Source: Dastarcus helophoroides (taxonomy: Eukaryota > Arthropoda > Insecta > Coleoptera > Bothrideridae). From it: a stretch of 64,000 bases of DNA. The stretch spans positions 433,912-497,911 of the forward strand of contig CM053326.1 of the NCBI GenBank assembly GCA_028583605.1. The letters are read 5' to 3'. Below are positions 1 to 11,354 of this stretch, one piece after another. The notes under the pieces were generated by a model. That model was not told the DNA's origin. It ran no database searches and saw only the letters and a program-made list of their open reading frames with translations. Position 1 is the stretch's first letter; each line of letters begins with the position of its first letter. The position numbers and the translations under genes were made by a program.

Positions 1-774
1 ATTTTTGGAATTCGAGAAACAACAAAATCTATATTTTTTCCCCCAACTTTAAGGGGGTAAAACTACCCTTAAAACCATTTATCAGCCGATAAAAAAAAAT
101 ACGTGTCTCTTAGATTTTGATCCTTCAAAACATATCCAAAAATTAGCAAAATCGGCCCCGGACACTTCGCGACCTTTTCTTGTAAGTTCAAAATAATGTT
201 CTGCACGTTTCTCAAAATTTCGAGTTTATTTAACTGTAAGCCTATAGATACGACAATTCGTATAAACTCAATTTTCAATTTTCTCCCGAGATTGGAACAT
301 TTACCGTTGCCGTTTTACTTTTCTAACAGGAAAACGAATTATTCTCGATTCAAATTGAGGTAATAACTTCTGAAATGCAAGCAATTTATGTAAATTTCCA
401 GATATGGCTTTTATTGGCGAGGAAATCAATTTGCAAATTCCAGAAAAAGTACGGATTCCTAGTTCGTCAGAGAATAGGCGGAGAGGGAGAAATATTGAAT
501 AATATTAATTTCACTCGCGCTAGATGTAAACTGTAATTGCTTCGTATTTAACTTCCAACTTCAAAGGGTCGCTTCGTTTGGATGGATTTTGTGCGATAAA
601 ATACCTGATATAATGATGTAGAATATGATGAAAATATTCATCTAACTTTTTTCGGTGATTTTTTTAACAAAACCAAACTTAATATGAGAAGTTCAAGCTT
701 CATAAATATGAAATAAGAATTTATTTTTAGCCTTAGAGAGAAATAGAAACGTTTTGATCAAATTTTGTTTTATG
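1..774. other. AT-rich unique sequence, no gene seen
   Basis: No open frame with recognisable protein character and no match to other repeats in the window. Short frames (for example minus-strand 69-278) have AT-driven composition and no motif. Confidence 0.5.
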
Positions 775-1290
775 TTTCAAGTTTAATCCACTCGCAAGGG
801 GTAACCCCATTATGCTTTCAAAACACTGCGAGTAGGATGCGGAAACAAGGATAGATGGCGATGAACCGCCATCTTAAACGATGATAGGTTGTAATTTTTG
901 CCTTCTTAATCAAGGAGAGGTTGTCATTTTTGGGAAAAATTCCTTTCGGTAACGAGTTCCATAATTTGAAAAATCTGTAGAAAAAAAGAGTCTCCGTAGA
1001 TAGAAGACTTTATTGGATCAAACTGGATTGCACAGGAATTTAGATAGATAGGTGGCGATGAACCGTCTTCAAAACAAGGATAGGTTGTAATTTTTGGGGA
1101 AAATTCCTTTCGGTGACAAGTTCCATAACTTGGAAGTTCTATAGAAAAAAAGTCTCCGCTGTCTCCTCACTGTGTCAAGCTGGACCGCACAGGAATTTGC
1201 TGCCTCCGACTGTCTAGTACGCCTCAAGAGTATTGCCCTTGGGGGATCAATCCTATTAGTTTTAGTTTCAACATAGGTTGCTTTATTAAA
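775..1290 (-). mobile_element. Jockey-like LINE (family A), 3' tail fragment
   Basis: Read on the minus strand this matches the 3' part of the LINE copy at 5443-6662: the same end (TTTAATCCACTCGCAA on the plus strand), the same block with two partial tandem repeats ending in TTCCATAA, and the same coding remnant in which a TVRTS-like stretch precedes a short phenylalanine run. Only the C-terminal coding tail and 3' end remain; the RT and endonuclease are missing. A 5'-truncated, decayed insertion is the simplest reading. Confidence 0.65.
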
Positions 1291-1364
1291 CAGTGTAGCA
1301 CATAGGAACTAAATGTTTTTTTTTAACCAATTATACGCTACTATCCCAATTATTCAAATTCATC

Positions 1365-1740
1365 ATTTCGACTTTTTTGGAAATGTTAGCCTTTCTGACA
1401 ATCAGGACTTTTTTAAAATTTCGATTTTCATAGATTTCGGATTTTTTCAAACACTTGACAATGTGTCTTTTGAAAACAATATTTTCAGAAAATTTCAAGA
1501 AAAAAATTTCCTGTCAATTTTAAAATTTTCAAAGTTCAGTTAAAGTAGAAATTCCGAGAGGAATTCTTTTGTGTATTATAACTTTTTCTCTAAATTGACT
1601 TATTTTAAAAATTACAAGATTTTTCTCAATTTTTAAAAAGTTTCACTTCTTGGAAACTCCGACATTTTCCAAAATATTTTTATTTTCAGTTCGATTTTTT
1701 CAATTTTTCTCAAAGTTACGCCCTTTTTGAAATTTCAACT
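1365..1740 (+). repeat. Degenerate TTTCGACTTTTT-type AT-rich repeat
   Basis: Loosely periodic runs of the type TTTCGAC, poly-T, CAAAA, spaced about 20-30 bases and too degenerate for a strict period. No coding content. Confidence 0.5.
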
Positions 1741-1936
1741 TTATTATGAAAACTCGAATGCCCCAGTTCATGTACATGAGTGAAAATATACATACATTCA
1801 GCTGAAATGATGTGAATTGTCATCATTTTTTCAAAATGATTATTGCCTTCCCCTGAACGAAATCCTGCCTACGCTTATGTTCTGAAGTAGAAAATTAAGT
1901 AAACATATTACCATCATTTAAAATCAAAAATTCATA

Positions 1937-2180
1937 AATTGAAATACAAATCTTGTCCTCTGAAACCAAGAAAGATTAAAAAACACAACAGAGGTTGTTC
2001 TAACTCGTTTCGATAGCCAAGCTTTCATCTTCATCTCTGAAGATAATAACTTGGTTATTGAACCATGTTAGAGCAACCTCTGTTGTATTTTTTAATTTTT
2101 TAATCTTTCTTTGTTTCAGGGAAAAAGATTTGTATTTCAATTTTTGAAGATAACCAAGGACCAGTCCATTTGACCAAAAT
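1937..2180. mobile_element. H3 foldback repeat, full palindromic copy
   Basis: Two inverted arms meet near 2030-2040. Each arm runs from an ATTGAAATACAAA end through CTGAAACCAAG and TTAAAAAACACAAC to a GCTCTAACGCG-like core. The right arm continues into GATAACCAAGGACCAGTCC, the conserved outer end of the family. Each arm carries an H3 hammerhead remnant. At least ten H3 copies lie in the window; none encodes a protein, so this is a non-autonomous, probably Penelope-related repeat. Confidence 0.65.
2033..2073 (+). ncRNA. Decayed H3 hammerhead motif
   Basis: Core CTGAAGA at 2037-2043, one extra T, stem II AATAAC/GTTATT (fully complementary, loop TTG), then GAA followed by C instead of the A expected at 15.1. 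Stem II differs from other H3 copies (GATAGC/GCTATC) but stays paired. Probably inactive because of the 15.1 change. Confidence 0.35.
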
Positions 2181-2880
2181 AAAAAAATCTATAATTTGAA
2201 AAAAGTTAAAAATTGTTGAAAAACTCTTTTTCCAAAATATTGAAATTTTTAGTTTCAGGGTAAAATTTCTTACATTTTTAGTGTTCCCTAAAAGTTTCTG
2301 GAAACTTCGAAGTTTCCAGAAATGTTTTTTTTCCAGAAATCATCAAATTTTAATTTTTTCTCGAAATTTGAAAATTAACATTTTTACAGCATATACTACT
2401 CTAATTTTAGAAACAAAACCTAAAAGGACAACTTCGAAAAACTCAACTTTGAAATTAAAAGTTATAACTAAAACATTTAAATTTACTCATCAAATTTCCA
2501 TAAATTCGAAATTCCAAAAAAGTTTAAAATATCCATATCAAATGTTTAAACATCGAGTTTTTTCTCGACATTTGTAGTTTTTCGATTTTTTATTAAAAAA
2601 ATGTTGAATTGTCTTCAAAAAGTCCAAAATTTTGGTTATAAATTTGAAGTTTTAAGTAGAAACTCCAATTTTGAAAATTGAACTTCAGATTTCCCTAATA
2701 AGATAGATATTCTAGGAAAAGCAAACACAAAATTATTATTAAACAATGTTTTTATCCGCAGGGTTTTCTCTAAATTTTTTTTTCTCGAAATGTCTCGTCT
2801 AGATTTAAAACTTATAGTTAAAAAAGATTATTTTTTAATTTAATATTTTGATGAAATTTTAGTTTTCTTTTAAAAATTTT
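2181..2880. repeat. AT-rich degenerate repeat stretch
   Basis: Mixed-orientation runs of AAATTTTGAAA and TTTCGA type. The frame at 2281-2577 has the Phe/Lys/Asn composition of translated AT repeats and no motif, so it is not called as a gene. Confidence 0.4.
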
Positions 2881-2982
2881 GATTTGCTTTTAAATGTTGG
2901 GTGGGTTTTCGTTTTGAGAGCCCTCACCTCCGATTTGAGGGTTTCTTTTGTCTTTTCATTTTTTATATATAGAAGGACCAGA

Positions 2983-4328
2983 AGTAATGATACATAGAGC
3001 AATGGTGCATTTTTTAAATAAAAACAATGTGATTAAGCTACATTTACCTTAAACCAAAAGTTGATATTAAGAGAGATACAAGGTGTCAAAGTTGAAAAAA
3101 AATTCGATTTATTCCTATGATTAAGGAATGAATCGTAATATAGCCACGAAATTTGGCACAAGGGGGTTTCTTAAGTCGACAAACTTTAATTTGCTAACAT
3201 ATTACCAATAGCTGATAGGGGGCTCTACTTGCGCTATCTTGCATAATTCTAAATCATCATAACTTTTTTGTGCACCCATGTATATTAATTTTGAATGAGT
3301 TATTTTGTTTCCCTATATTTTCTACGTAAAAAAGGTGTACTTTCTGAAAGGTAATACGAGCAACCGTTTCCAAGATATTTGCCTTTAAAGCTTATCGTGT
3401 CTTGGTTTTAAATTACTAAGATTCGAAGTAGGCTTGAAAAAAAGTAATCATAGAACAGTTTTGACACTAATTTATGTCAAATATTACTTTTCTGATAATA
3501 TTATTACCTTAATTTTGAAAATTTCAACAAAGAAAATCCAAAAAATTAAGACCTAATTTATTTTCTAACATAGAGACGTGAGATATAATCTCTGAGTCCG
3601 CACAAGAAAATTTTAATAGTTTGGGTGATCAAAGCAGATATTTGGAGATGAGTTTCAATAAAAGCCAGCCAAATTTTTAATTGTTTACAATTCCTTTACA
3701 TGAAAAAGGTCAATTCCCACATACTTATTTTTGAAAATAAATTTTGTTTTAGCATTTTATTTAAATTTGCTCTAGAAATGTGAGAAATATGTGTAATAAT
3801 AATGTCAGTAAAGTAATATTTGATATAAACTATTTTAGAATCAGTTTTATTACTTTTATTTTGAAACCTACTGCGAAAAATTCACATTTACATAACTTAA
3901 AATAAATGTACGGCAAACTTTGAACGCAAATATCTTGAAAACGGTTGCTTATATCAACATTTAGAAAGTATACCTTTTTTACGTAAAAAATAAAGGTTAA
4001 TAAAAATATCTATTTAAAATAATTGTACGTAAAGGCACAAAAAAGTTATGATGCTTTAGAATAGTACAAGGTAGAGCAAGTGGTGCCCCCTACAAGTTAC
4101 TGGCAATCTGTTAGCAAATTAGAATTTCTTAACCAAAGAAACACCCTATACCAAATTTCTTGTCTATAGTGAAATGTGTTCATCAGTTATGCGAAAAAAT
4201 CACAATTTTTTTTTTCAATTTTGACACCCTGTATCTCTGTTAATATCAACTTTTGGTATAAGGTAAATGTGGCTATATCACGTTATTTTTATACGAAAAA
4301 TCTACTCTTGCTCTATGTACCATTACTT
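2983..4328. mobile_element. Long-terminal-inverted-repeat element, about 1.35 kb
   Basis: Positions 2983 to about 3505 are the inverted complement of about 3797 to 4328, with moderate divergence and small indels. The outer ends read AGTAATG-ATACATAGAGCAA against AGTAATG-GTACATAGAGCAA. Shared landmarks are CCAAAAGTTGATATTAA, CATCATAACTTTTTTGTGC and CAACCGTTT-CAAGATATTTGC. The roughly 290-bp centre holds no open frame. This is a non-autonomous foldback or long-TIR DNA element; the superfamily is uncertain because no clear target duplication is visible. Confidence 0.7.
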
Positions 4329-5440
4329 ATGTTCATCCTTTAATTTTTAAATTGATCGTGTAGCAATTAATTCTGAATCGATTTCGTTGTTGTTTATGCG
4401 CAAAATAGATAACACAGCAAGAACAAAAAAAAGTAAGACTCTTGCCAGCAAGACATGAATCATACCAGCAAGAAATTGACAAGACAAGAAGTAATGCAAC
4501 TTCTTGTTTTGCCTAGCAAGACCATATGTGAAGTTAGATGCCAATGCTTTGTGCATTACTATCTCTTTATAGTATTAGTAAAGACTATCCTGAACACTTT
4601 TGATTTGAAACATTTTTTTCAGCAGCTAGGGATAAGGAAGAATGTTATTCAACGTGCAACGGATTATATTGACATTCAGATAATAAAATAAAAATATATA
4701 AGTTTAAGAAAATATTTTGTTCTGATCTATGAAATTATCAAAGAAATGATCGTTTAATAATATCTGCGGTTTAAATAATAGCTTTAACAAACACGTTCTT
4801 TGGTTTTTATGTTGGAAAGTAGCTAGGTATCAACAAAAAATAGGTCTTTCTTCCTTATTAATTATTTATAACGCGCTTTTAATGTAAACTTCCTACCATT
4901 GTATAAAGTCCGATTGGGAATCTGTTTATGTTCTGAACATTCGAACAGTTTTAATAAACATGAATAAATATTCTTATTAACGCAATGTATACTATTGTAT
5001 TATTAATTGGAGAAATGTGGACAATGATAAGAGCAACACAAATTTGCATTAATATGTGTGACAATTGAGTTTATATAAATAATGTATAATAAATTTGCTT
5101 TGTGCCACAACAAATTTATTCCACTGTTGTATATTACTATTCACTGCTAATTGCTTGGGGCATTATTAATGCAAACATTATTTATAGTGGATATTATCTA
5201 GAATTTGTATAATTTAGAACAAGTGACAATTAAATCGATCAAACACTCCAAATTCTAATCTATTTTGCTAGTGTGCTACTATTACGATCGTAGTGTTATT
5301 ATCCAATGAAAACTATCACTTCAATTTTGAACAGAGGTTCTTTTTGTGATGTAGGCGCACACTAAGAAGGAATTTTTGGAAAATTGACCTCTAAGGGTAT
5401 TTACAGGGGCGTTAAAAATACACTCTGACGTCTGTCAGTG
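4329..5440. other. AT-rich single-copy sequence, no gene supported
   Basis: Not repeated elsewhere in the window. Overlapping short frames at 4347-4556 (minus) and 4455-4691 (plus) share the same stretch and show no domain. No repeat structure seen. Confidence 0.4.
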
Positions 5441-5442
5441 TT

Positions 5443-6662
5443 TTTTTTTTTAAGTTTAATCCACTCGCAAAGGGTAACCCCAAGCACTGCGAGTAGGATG
5501 CGGAAACAAGGATAGATGGCAATGGACCGCCTTCTTAATCAAGGAGAGAAGAAGAGGAGAGGTTGTCATTTTTGGAGAAAATTCCTTTCGGTAACGAGTT
5601 CCACAGTTTGAAAGTTCTGTAGAAAAAAGAGTCTCCGTAGATAGAAGACTTCACTGGATCAAACTGGACTGCACAGGAATTTAGACAGATAGATGGCGAT
5701 AAACCGTCTTCAAAACAAGGATAGGGTGTAATTTTTGGGGAAAATTCCTTTCCGTTACAAGTTCCATAACTTGGAAGTTCTATAGAAAAAAGTCTCCGTA
5801 GACAGAAGTCCTCACTATGTCAACTTGGACCTTACAGGAATTTGCTGTCTCCAACTGTATAGTATGCCTTTGGGGGGATCAATCTTATTAGTTCCTGCGA
5901 GCATCTTCCATGATAGTACTTGTAGAAAAAAAAAAGTCACCAACAAACCCCCGTGCTCTAGTGTTTCGAGAGAATCGGTCAAACTCTCGTCATCAATTAG
6001 GGAATCGTTCTTCTTTGAATTGAATCCAAGAGAGCTAAAGTATGCTTAGGGACTGAACTTCAAACATGAGAATAGTATTGGCTAGTGTTGAGCTTTGCTA
6101 ACTTGAGCTTTGTTTAGTGGTAATAGCTGATAAGATGTGAAGTACTTTTTAGTTCTAAAAAGAAAGCCTAGCTTCTGAGAGGCGGATTTGGCAATGGCGC
6201 GCATATGATCGTCCCAAGAGAAGTTAGTGCTCGCATTCGCTCCTCTAGGATAAATAGATTAGATCCCATTGGAAGGATTTTACCGACCATTAGTATGTTT
6301 GTTGCATTATTCTTTGATGTTTTCTTAGAGAAAACCGCGGCCTGAGTTTTTGAAGCGTTAAAGTCGACCAAATTGTTTTTACCCCATTCCAGAATAATCT
6401 CGAGATCCCGATTAATCGTCTGTATCTGCTGTTCTCTTAGTCGATCTGAAGCAGCGATAGATAATGGTTTGTCGGAGAAAAAAAGATGACACAAGGTAGT
6501 AAGGTAGCTGTATATAGGACTGGAAGTTGAAGCTAAGAGATCGTTTATGTGTAACAGAAATAGAGTAGGAGACAGAACAGACCCCTGAAATACCCCTGCG
6601 TAAATCGCAAATGCCTTGGTTGAGACGCCATCAACGACGACTTGAAGAAATCTGATATGATA
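5443..6662 (-). mobile_element. Jockey-like LINE (family A), RT C-terminal half and 3' end
   Basis: Minus strand, from the array edge at 6662 to a poly-A tail (poly-T at 5444-5454). The translation gives an RT palm segment with QVVVDG, QGSVLSPTLFLLHINDLL, NRDLEIILEWGKNN and DFNASKTQAAVFSKK, typical of the Jockey clade. The YADD catalytic box has been lost: an indel leaves YSYLTTL where the plus-strand copy at 11509 keeps YADD. Downstream lies a frameshifted C-terminal tail whose coding end is partly duplicated, as in the fragment at 775-1290. The 5' half is missing and replaced by the array at 6663-7698. Dead copy. Confidence 0.85.
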
Positions 6663-7698
6663 AGAGAAGAGAAGAGAAGAGAATTGAAGAGAATTGAAGA
6701 GAATTGAAGAGAATTGAAGAGAATTGAAGAGAATTGAAGAGAATTGAAGAGAATTGAAGAGAATTGAAGAGAAGAGAAGAGAAGAGAAGAGAAGAGAAGA
6801 GAAGAGAAGAGAAGAGAAGAGAAGAGAAGAGAAGAGAAGAGAAGAGAAGAGAAGAGAAGAGAAGAGAAGAGAAGAGAAGAGAAGAGAAGAGAAGAGAAGA
6901 GAAGAGAAGAGAAGAGAAGAGAAGAGAAGAGAAGAGAAGAGAAGAGAAGAGAGAGAAGAGAAGAGAGAGAAGAGAAGAGAAGAGAAGAGAAGAGAAGAGA
7001 AGAGAAGAGAAGAGAAGAGAAGAGAAGAGAAGAGAAGAGAAGAGAAGAGAAGAGAAGAGAAGAGAAGAGAAGAGAAGAGAAGAGAAGAGAAGAGAAGAGA
7101 AGAGAAGAGAAGAGAAGAGAAGAGAAGAGAAGAGAAGAGAAGAGAATTGAAGAAAATTGAAGAGAAGAGAAGAGAAGCGAAGAGAAGAGAAGAGAAGAGA
7201 AGAGAAGAGAAGAGAAGAGAAGAGAAGAGAAGAGAAGAGAAGAGGAAGAGAAGAGAAGAGAAGAGAAGAGAAGAGAAGAGAAGAGAAGAGAAGAGAAGAG
7301 AAGAGAAGAGAAGAGAAGAGAAGAGAAGAGAAGAGAAGAGAAGAGAAGAGAAGAGAAGAGAAGAGAAGAGAAGAGAAGAGAAGAGAAGAGAAGAGAAGCG
7401 AAGAGAAGAGAAGAGAAGCGAAGAGAAGAGAAGAGAAGAGAAGAGAAGAGAAGAGAAGAGAAGAGAAGAGAAGAGAAAAACAGAAGAAAGAGAAGAGGCA
7501 GAAAAGAGGAAGAGAAGAGGAAGAGAAGAGGAAGAGAAGAGAAGAGGAAGAGAAGAGAAGAGAAGAGGAAGAGAAAGAAGAGAAGAAAAGAGAAGAGAAG
7601 AGAAGAGAAGAGAAGAGAAGAGAAGAGAAGAGAAGAGAAGAGAAGAGAAGAGAAGAGAAGAGAAGAGAAGAGAAGAGAAGAGAAGAGAAGAGAAGAGA
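6663..7698 (+). repeat. (GAAGA)n pentanucleotide array
   Basis: About 1.04 kb of nearly uninterrupted GAAGA (equivalent to AAGAG) units with scattered GAATT, AAGCG and GAAGAG variants. All six frames stay open because the unit contains no stop in any frame, which explains the long Arg/Glu/Lys and Leu/Phe/Ser frames. One edge abuts a LINE RT; the other abuts unrelated AT-rich sequence. Confidence 0.95.
6681..6770 (+). repeat. GAATTGAAGA decamer subarray
   Basis: Nine consecutive exact copies of a 10-base unit made of two pentamers, GAATT and GAAGA, at the LINE-proximal end. This higher-order unit indicates local amplification after a point change. Confidence 0.9.
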
Positions 7699-7739
7699 CA
7701 ACAGAACTTCTTAACTATCAAGACGTTCTTCTCATAATT

Positions 7740-8245
7740 TCGCTTTTTTTCAGAATTCCTACTTTTGAAAACAAATTTTTACTTATTTAAAATTTACGAT
7801 TTTTTTTTATTTTGACTTTTTCAAAATTCGACATTTATATACAAAAAAACTTCTGCTTCTATTTAAAACTTCAATTTTTTTAGTAAACTTCAAAATTTGC
7901 AACTATTTATTTTCAGTTTTAAAGCTTTCAAGTTTTTTCAAAATGTTAAGATCTTTGAAAGATTGAATTTTTTTACGATTTTGGTCGAGAATTAGGACTG
8001 TTTCCACATTTGGACTTTTTCAAAATATTTGACTTTTCCTTAAATTTCAATGTTTTTCAAGATTTTTACTTTTTTAGAATGTCAACTTTGATTATTGAAA
8101 GGTTCGACTTTTCGAAAATTTCGACCTTTTTCGAAAATTTTAAAATTACAGAAAATTAAATTTTTTCGAAAATTTCGATTTTTTTTTGAAAATATCAACT
8201 TTATTGATGATTTCGACATTTTCTTAAATTTTCGATTGTTTTATT
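7740..8245 (+). repeat. Degenerate TTTCGACTTTTT-type repeat
   Basis: Plus-strand oriented runs of TTTCGAC/TTTTTCAAAA; no coding content. Confidence 0.5.
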
Positions 8246-8250
8246 TTATA

Positions 8251-8362
8251 TTGTTTATCTCTCTGAAGATGGTAGTTTCGCTATCGAAACGCGTTAGAGC
8301 AACCTCTTAATCTGTCTTGTTTTCAGGGGACAAGATTTGTATTTTAATTTTTTTTTGAAGAA
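8251..8362 (+). mobile_element. H3 repeat, single-arm copy
   Basis: One arm only: hammerhead motif, then CAACCTCTTAATCTGTCTTG, TTTCAGGGGACAAGATTTG and a TTTTAATTTT end. The inverted partner arm is missing. Confidence 0.6.
8259..8299 (+). ncRNA. Hammerhead ribozyme motif, type I, family H3
   Basis: Proximal stem I CTCT (8259-8262) with AGAG (8296-8299); core CTGAAGA 8263-8269; one unpaired T; stem II GGTAG/CTATC with loop TTTCG; GAAA 8286-8289; stem III AC/GT closed by a GC dinucleotide; cleavage predicted after T8295 (triplet GTT). All invariant core bases are present. The extra base between A9 and stem II is unusual for a hammerhead, so activity is uncertain. Confidence 0.5.
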
Positions 8363-9330
8363 CATCTGTACTTTGGGAAGAATTTCTCTTTTTTTTTTAC
8401 GTTTGTTTTCCGGAAAAATCATCCCCGGATAAATAGGAGTTTAATCCGGAAATCGTTTCCACTTCAAATTTTATTCACCGCCCGTACGAAGAAGTGGATG
8501 AAAATAACAAATTTGTTGCCTTCGTAATACATCACAAAGCCTCAAATACAAGTAAACTTTGATTAACTTCCTCGCTAAATAATACGCCGGAAAATGCGGG
8601 AGAAATAACCCAATTTCAAAGCGAGATGGGTTATTTGCCTCTACATTTATGAATGCTCTCACAATGAATTCCGTATAAAGGAGCTATCATTAAATATCTT
8701 TTAACACATGAGCCTCCGTAATAAACTTTTACGCAACATTTCCCCTTTACATAGAATGTCAGTCAATTCGAGAATAACTAGCGAATTGCTCTTTATTCAT
8801 CAAGTAACAACAGCGGCTCGCCGAGCGAATAACGCATTGGTATTTGCGAGAAATGCAGACTCATGCAACGATATTAAAACACGTTTGTGCACTTTCAGTT
8901 TTACTTGCACAAGATATTCTCTTGCGTTACAATTATTTCTGTTTTATGTCATCCATACGCAACCGCTGCCGCATCTGAGAAGCTACTCTCGTTTTCTAGC
9001 GCATCGCTGTAGCCTTGACACGCACAGATGCACTTCGCTATAATTAGCTTCATTACTTTAAGTTAACCATACAATAGAGTATTTCTTCTAAGAGGAATCG
9101 GGAATAAAACAGTGGCCACTCGTGACTTTTTGGGTCAATGGTCACCAGGGGGTCTCAGATCCACCGCCGGAAATTCTTTGCTTAGTATGTTTCCACATTT
9201 AATGGACAATTAAGTGGTGAAAAACTACACAAAATGTTTTATTTAATCAAGTTGTCTTTAGGTAAAATTTACCATTAATGATTAATAAGGAATTCGTTGA
9301 AATCAATATGGTTTTGTACTTCCTTCGTAT
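8363..9330. other. Higher-complexity single-copy stretch, no gene assigned
   Basis: Less AT-biased than its surroundings and not repeated in the window. A 111-codon frame at 8708-9043 (plus) has normal-looking amino acid diversity with several Arg and Cys, but no recognised domain, signal peptide or family. It could be an exon remnant or chance. Confidence 0.35.
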
Positions 9331-9339
9331 ACAGGGATG

Positions 9340-9807
9340 GGCAGAATTATGGAATAAAACTCATATCTCTTCGTAACCTTCGATCCCCTACAGACGAATT
9401 ATCCAAACGCTGAGGTTGTCTTTCTAGGTGATTCTAACGTACACAACACCCATCCGCTAGTTAAGGTTTTCTTCCTGAACTGTCAACGCGGAAAGGGTGG
9501 CAGAGGCTTTCGCCATCATTCGTAGACTATCGCCATTGGTTGAGGAACCCACAAGAATTTCTGATGTACATACCAATCAATTTAATCTACTCGACAATTT
9601 TCTTACAAGGTCTCCAAATTCGTATAAAATCACTGTGACATCACTGCTTGGAAATTCCGATCAGAAGCTTGTAGCAGCCTCTCACTCGCTTCACATAGCA
9701 AAGTCGATTGAAAAGAATTTTATATCTTCAAATTCTCCACCATTACACTACGACAACAATATTGTGACTACTTCCAAGGAAAAGGTTGATCTGCTAGCCT
9801 TAACGTT
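9340..9807 (+). mobile_element. Jockey-like LINE (family A), endonuclease C-terminal part
   Basis: Encodes the end of an apurinic-type endonuclease domain and the linker towards the RT. EVVFLGDSNVHNTH near 9410-9455 contains the GD-N-H catalytic signature. After a frameshift near 9490 come EEPTRI, SLLGNSDQKLV (the S-D-H box with H changed to Q) and TTSKEKVDLLALTF, the usual run-in to the RT. The next several hundred bases expected for RT fingers and palm are absent, replaced by the array from 9808. Same element as 11355-12327. Confidence 0.8.
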
Positions 9808-11354
9808 TCTCTTCTCTTCTCTTCTCTTCTCTTCTCTCTTCTCTTCTCTTCTCTTCTCTTCTCTTCTCTTCTCTTCTCTTCTCTTCTCTTCTCTTCTCTT
9901 CTCTTCTCTTCTCTTCTCTTCTCTTCTCTTCTTTTCCTCTTCCTCTTCCTCTTCCTCTTCCTCTCCTTCTCTTCTCTTCTCTTCTCTTTCCTTCTCTTCT
10001 CTTCCCTTCTCTTCTCTTCTCTTCTCTTTTTTCTCTTTTCTTCTCTTCTTTCTCTTTTTTTTCTTCTCTTCTCTTCTCTTCTCTTCTCTTCTCTTCTCTT
10101 CTCTTCTCTTCCTCTTCTCTTCCTCTTCTCTTCTTCCTCTTCTCTTCCTCTTCTCTTCCTTTTCTCTTCTCTTCCTCTTCTTTTCCTGTTCTCTTCCTCT
10201 TCTCATCTCTTCTCTTCTCTTCTCTTCTCTTCTCTTCTCTTCTCTTCTCTTCTCTTCTCTTCTCTTCTCTTCTCTTCTCTTCTCTTCTCTTCTCTTCTCT
10301 TCTCTTCTCTTCTCTTCTCTTCTCTTCTCTTCTCTTCTCTTCTCTTCTCTTCTCTTCTCTTCCTCTTCCTCTTCCTCTTCCTCTTCCTCTTCCTCTTCCT
10401 CTTCCTCTTCCTCTTCCTCTTCCTCTTCCTCTTCCTCTTCCTCTTCCTCTTCCTCTTCCTCTTCCTCTTCCTCTTCCTCTTCCTCTTTCTCTTCTCTTCT
10501 CTTCTCTGCTCTTCTCTTCTCTTCTCTGCTCTTCCTCTTCTCTTCCTCTTCTCTTCCTCTTCTCTTCCTCTTCTCTTCCTCTTCTCTTCCTCTTCTCCTC
10601 TCTTCCTCTTTCTCTTCCTCTTCTCTTTCCTCTTCTCTTCCTCTTCTCTTCCTCTTCCTCTTCCTCTTCTCTTCCTCTTCCTCTTCTCTTCCTCTTCCTC
10701 TTCCTCTTCTCTTCTCTTCTCTTCCTCTTCCTCTTCTCTTCCTCTTCTCTTCTCTTCTCTTCTCCTCTCTTCTCTTCTCTTCTCTTCTCTTCTCTCCTCT
10801 TCCTTTTCTCCTCTCTTCTCTTCTCTGCTCTTCTCTTCTCTTCTCTTTCTCTTCTCTTCTCTTCTCTTCTCTTCTCTTCTCTTCTCTTCTCTTCTCTTCT
10901 CTTCTCTTCTCTTCTCTTCTCTTCTCTTCTCTTCTCTTCTCTTCTCTTCTCTTCTCTTCTCTTCTCTTCTCTTCTCTTCTCTTCTTCTCTTCTCTTCTCT
11001 TCTCTTCTCTTCTCTTCTCTTCTCTTCTCTTCTCTTCTCTTCTCTTCTCTTCTCTTCTCTTCTCTTCTCTTCTCTTCTCTTCTCTTCTCTTCTCTTCTCT
11101 TCTCTTCTCTTCCTTCCCTTCCCTTCTTCCTTCTCCTCTCTTCTCTTCTCTTTTCTTCTCTTTTTTCTCTTTTCTTCTCTTCTCTTCTCTTCTCTTCGCT
11201 TCTCTTCTCTTCTTTTCTTTCTCTTCTCTTCTCTTCTCTTCTCTTCTCTTTCTTCTCTTTCTCTTCTCTTCCTTTTCTCTTCTCTTCCTCTTCTCTTCCT
11301 CTTCTCTTCTCTTCTCTTCTCTTCTCTTCTCTTCTCTTCTTTTCTCTTCTCTTA
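9808..11354 (-). repeat. (TCTTC)n pentanucleotide array, same repeat as (GAAGA)n
   Basis: About 1.55 kb of TCTTC units with frequent CTTCCTCTT interruptions and embedded hexamer blocks. It lies exactly between LINE endonuclease/linker and RT palm. The plus-strand Ser/Leu/Phe frame and the minus-strand Glu/Arg/Lys frame are array translations. Confidence 0.95.
10360..10487 (-). repeat. (TTCCTC)n hexanucleotide subarray
   Basis: About 20 consecutive perfect TTCCTC units inside the pentamer array, giving a poly-Ser or poly-Glu run in translation. The change of period from 5 to 6 marks a separate expansion. Confidence 0.9.

Noticed and set aside
6168..7737. Very long open frames (517, 356 and 327 codons) in several phases
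   Set aside because: They are translations of the GAAGA array, whose unit has no stop in any frame. Only the minus-strand part beyond the array edge (6168-6662) is LINE coding.
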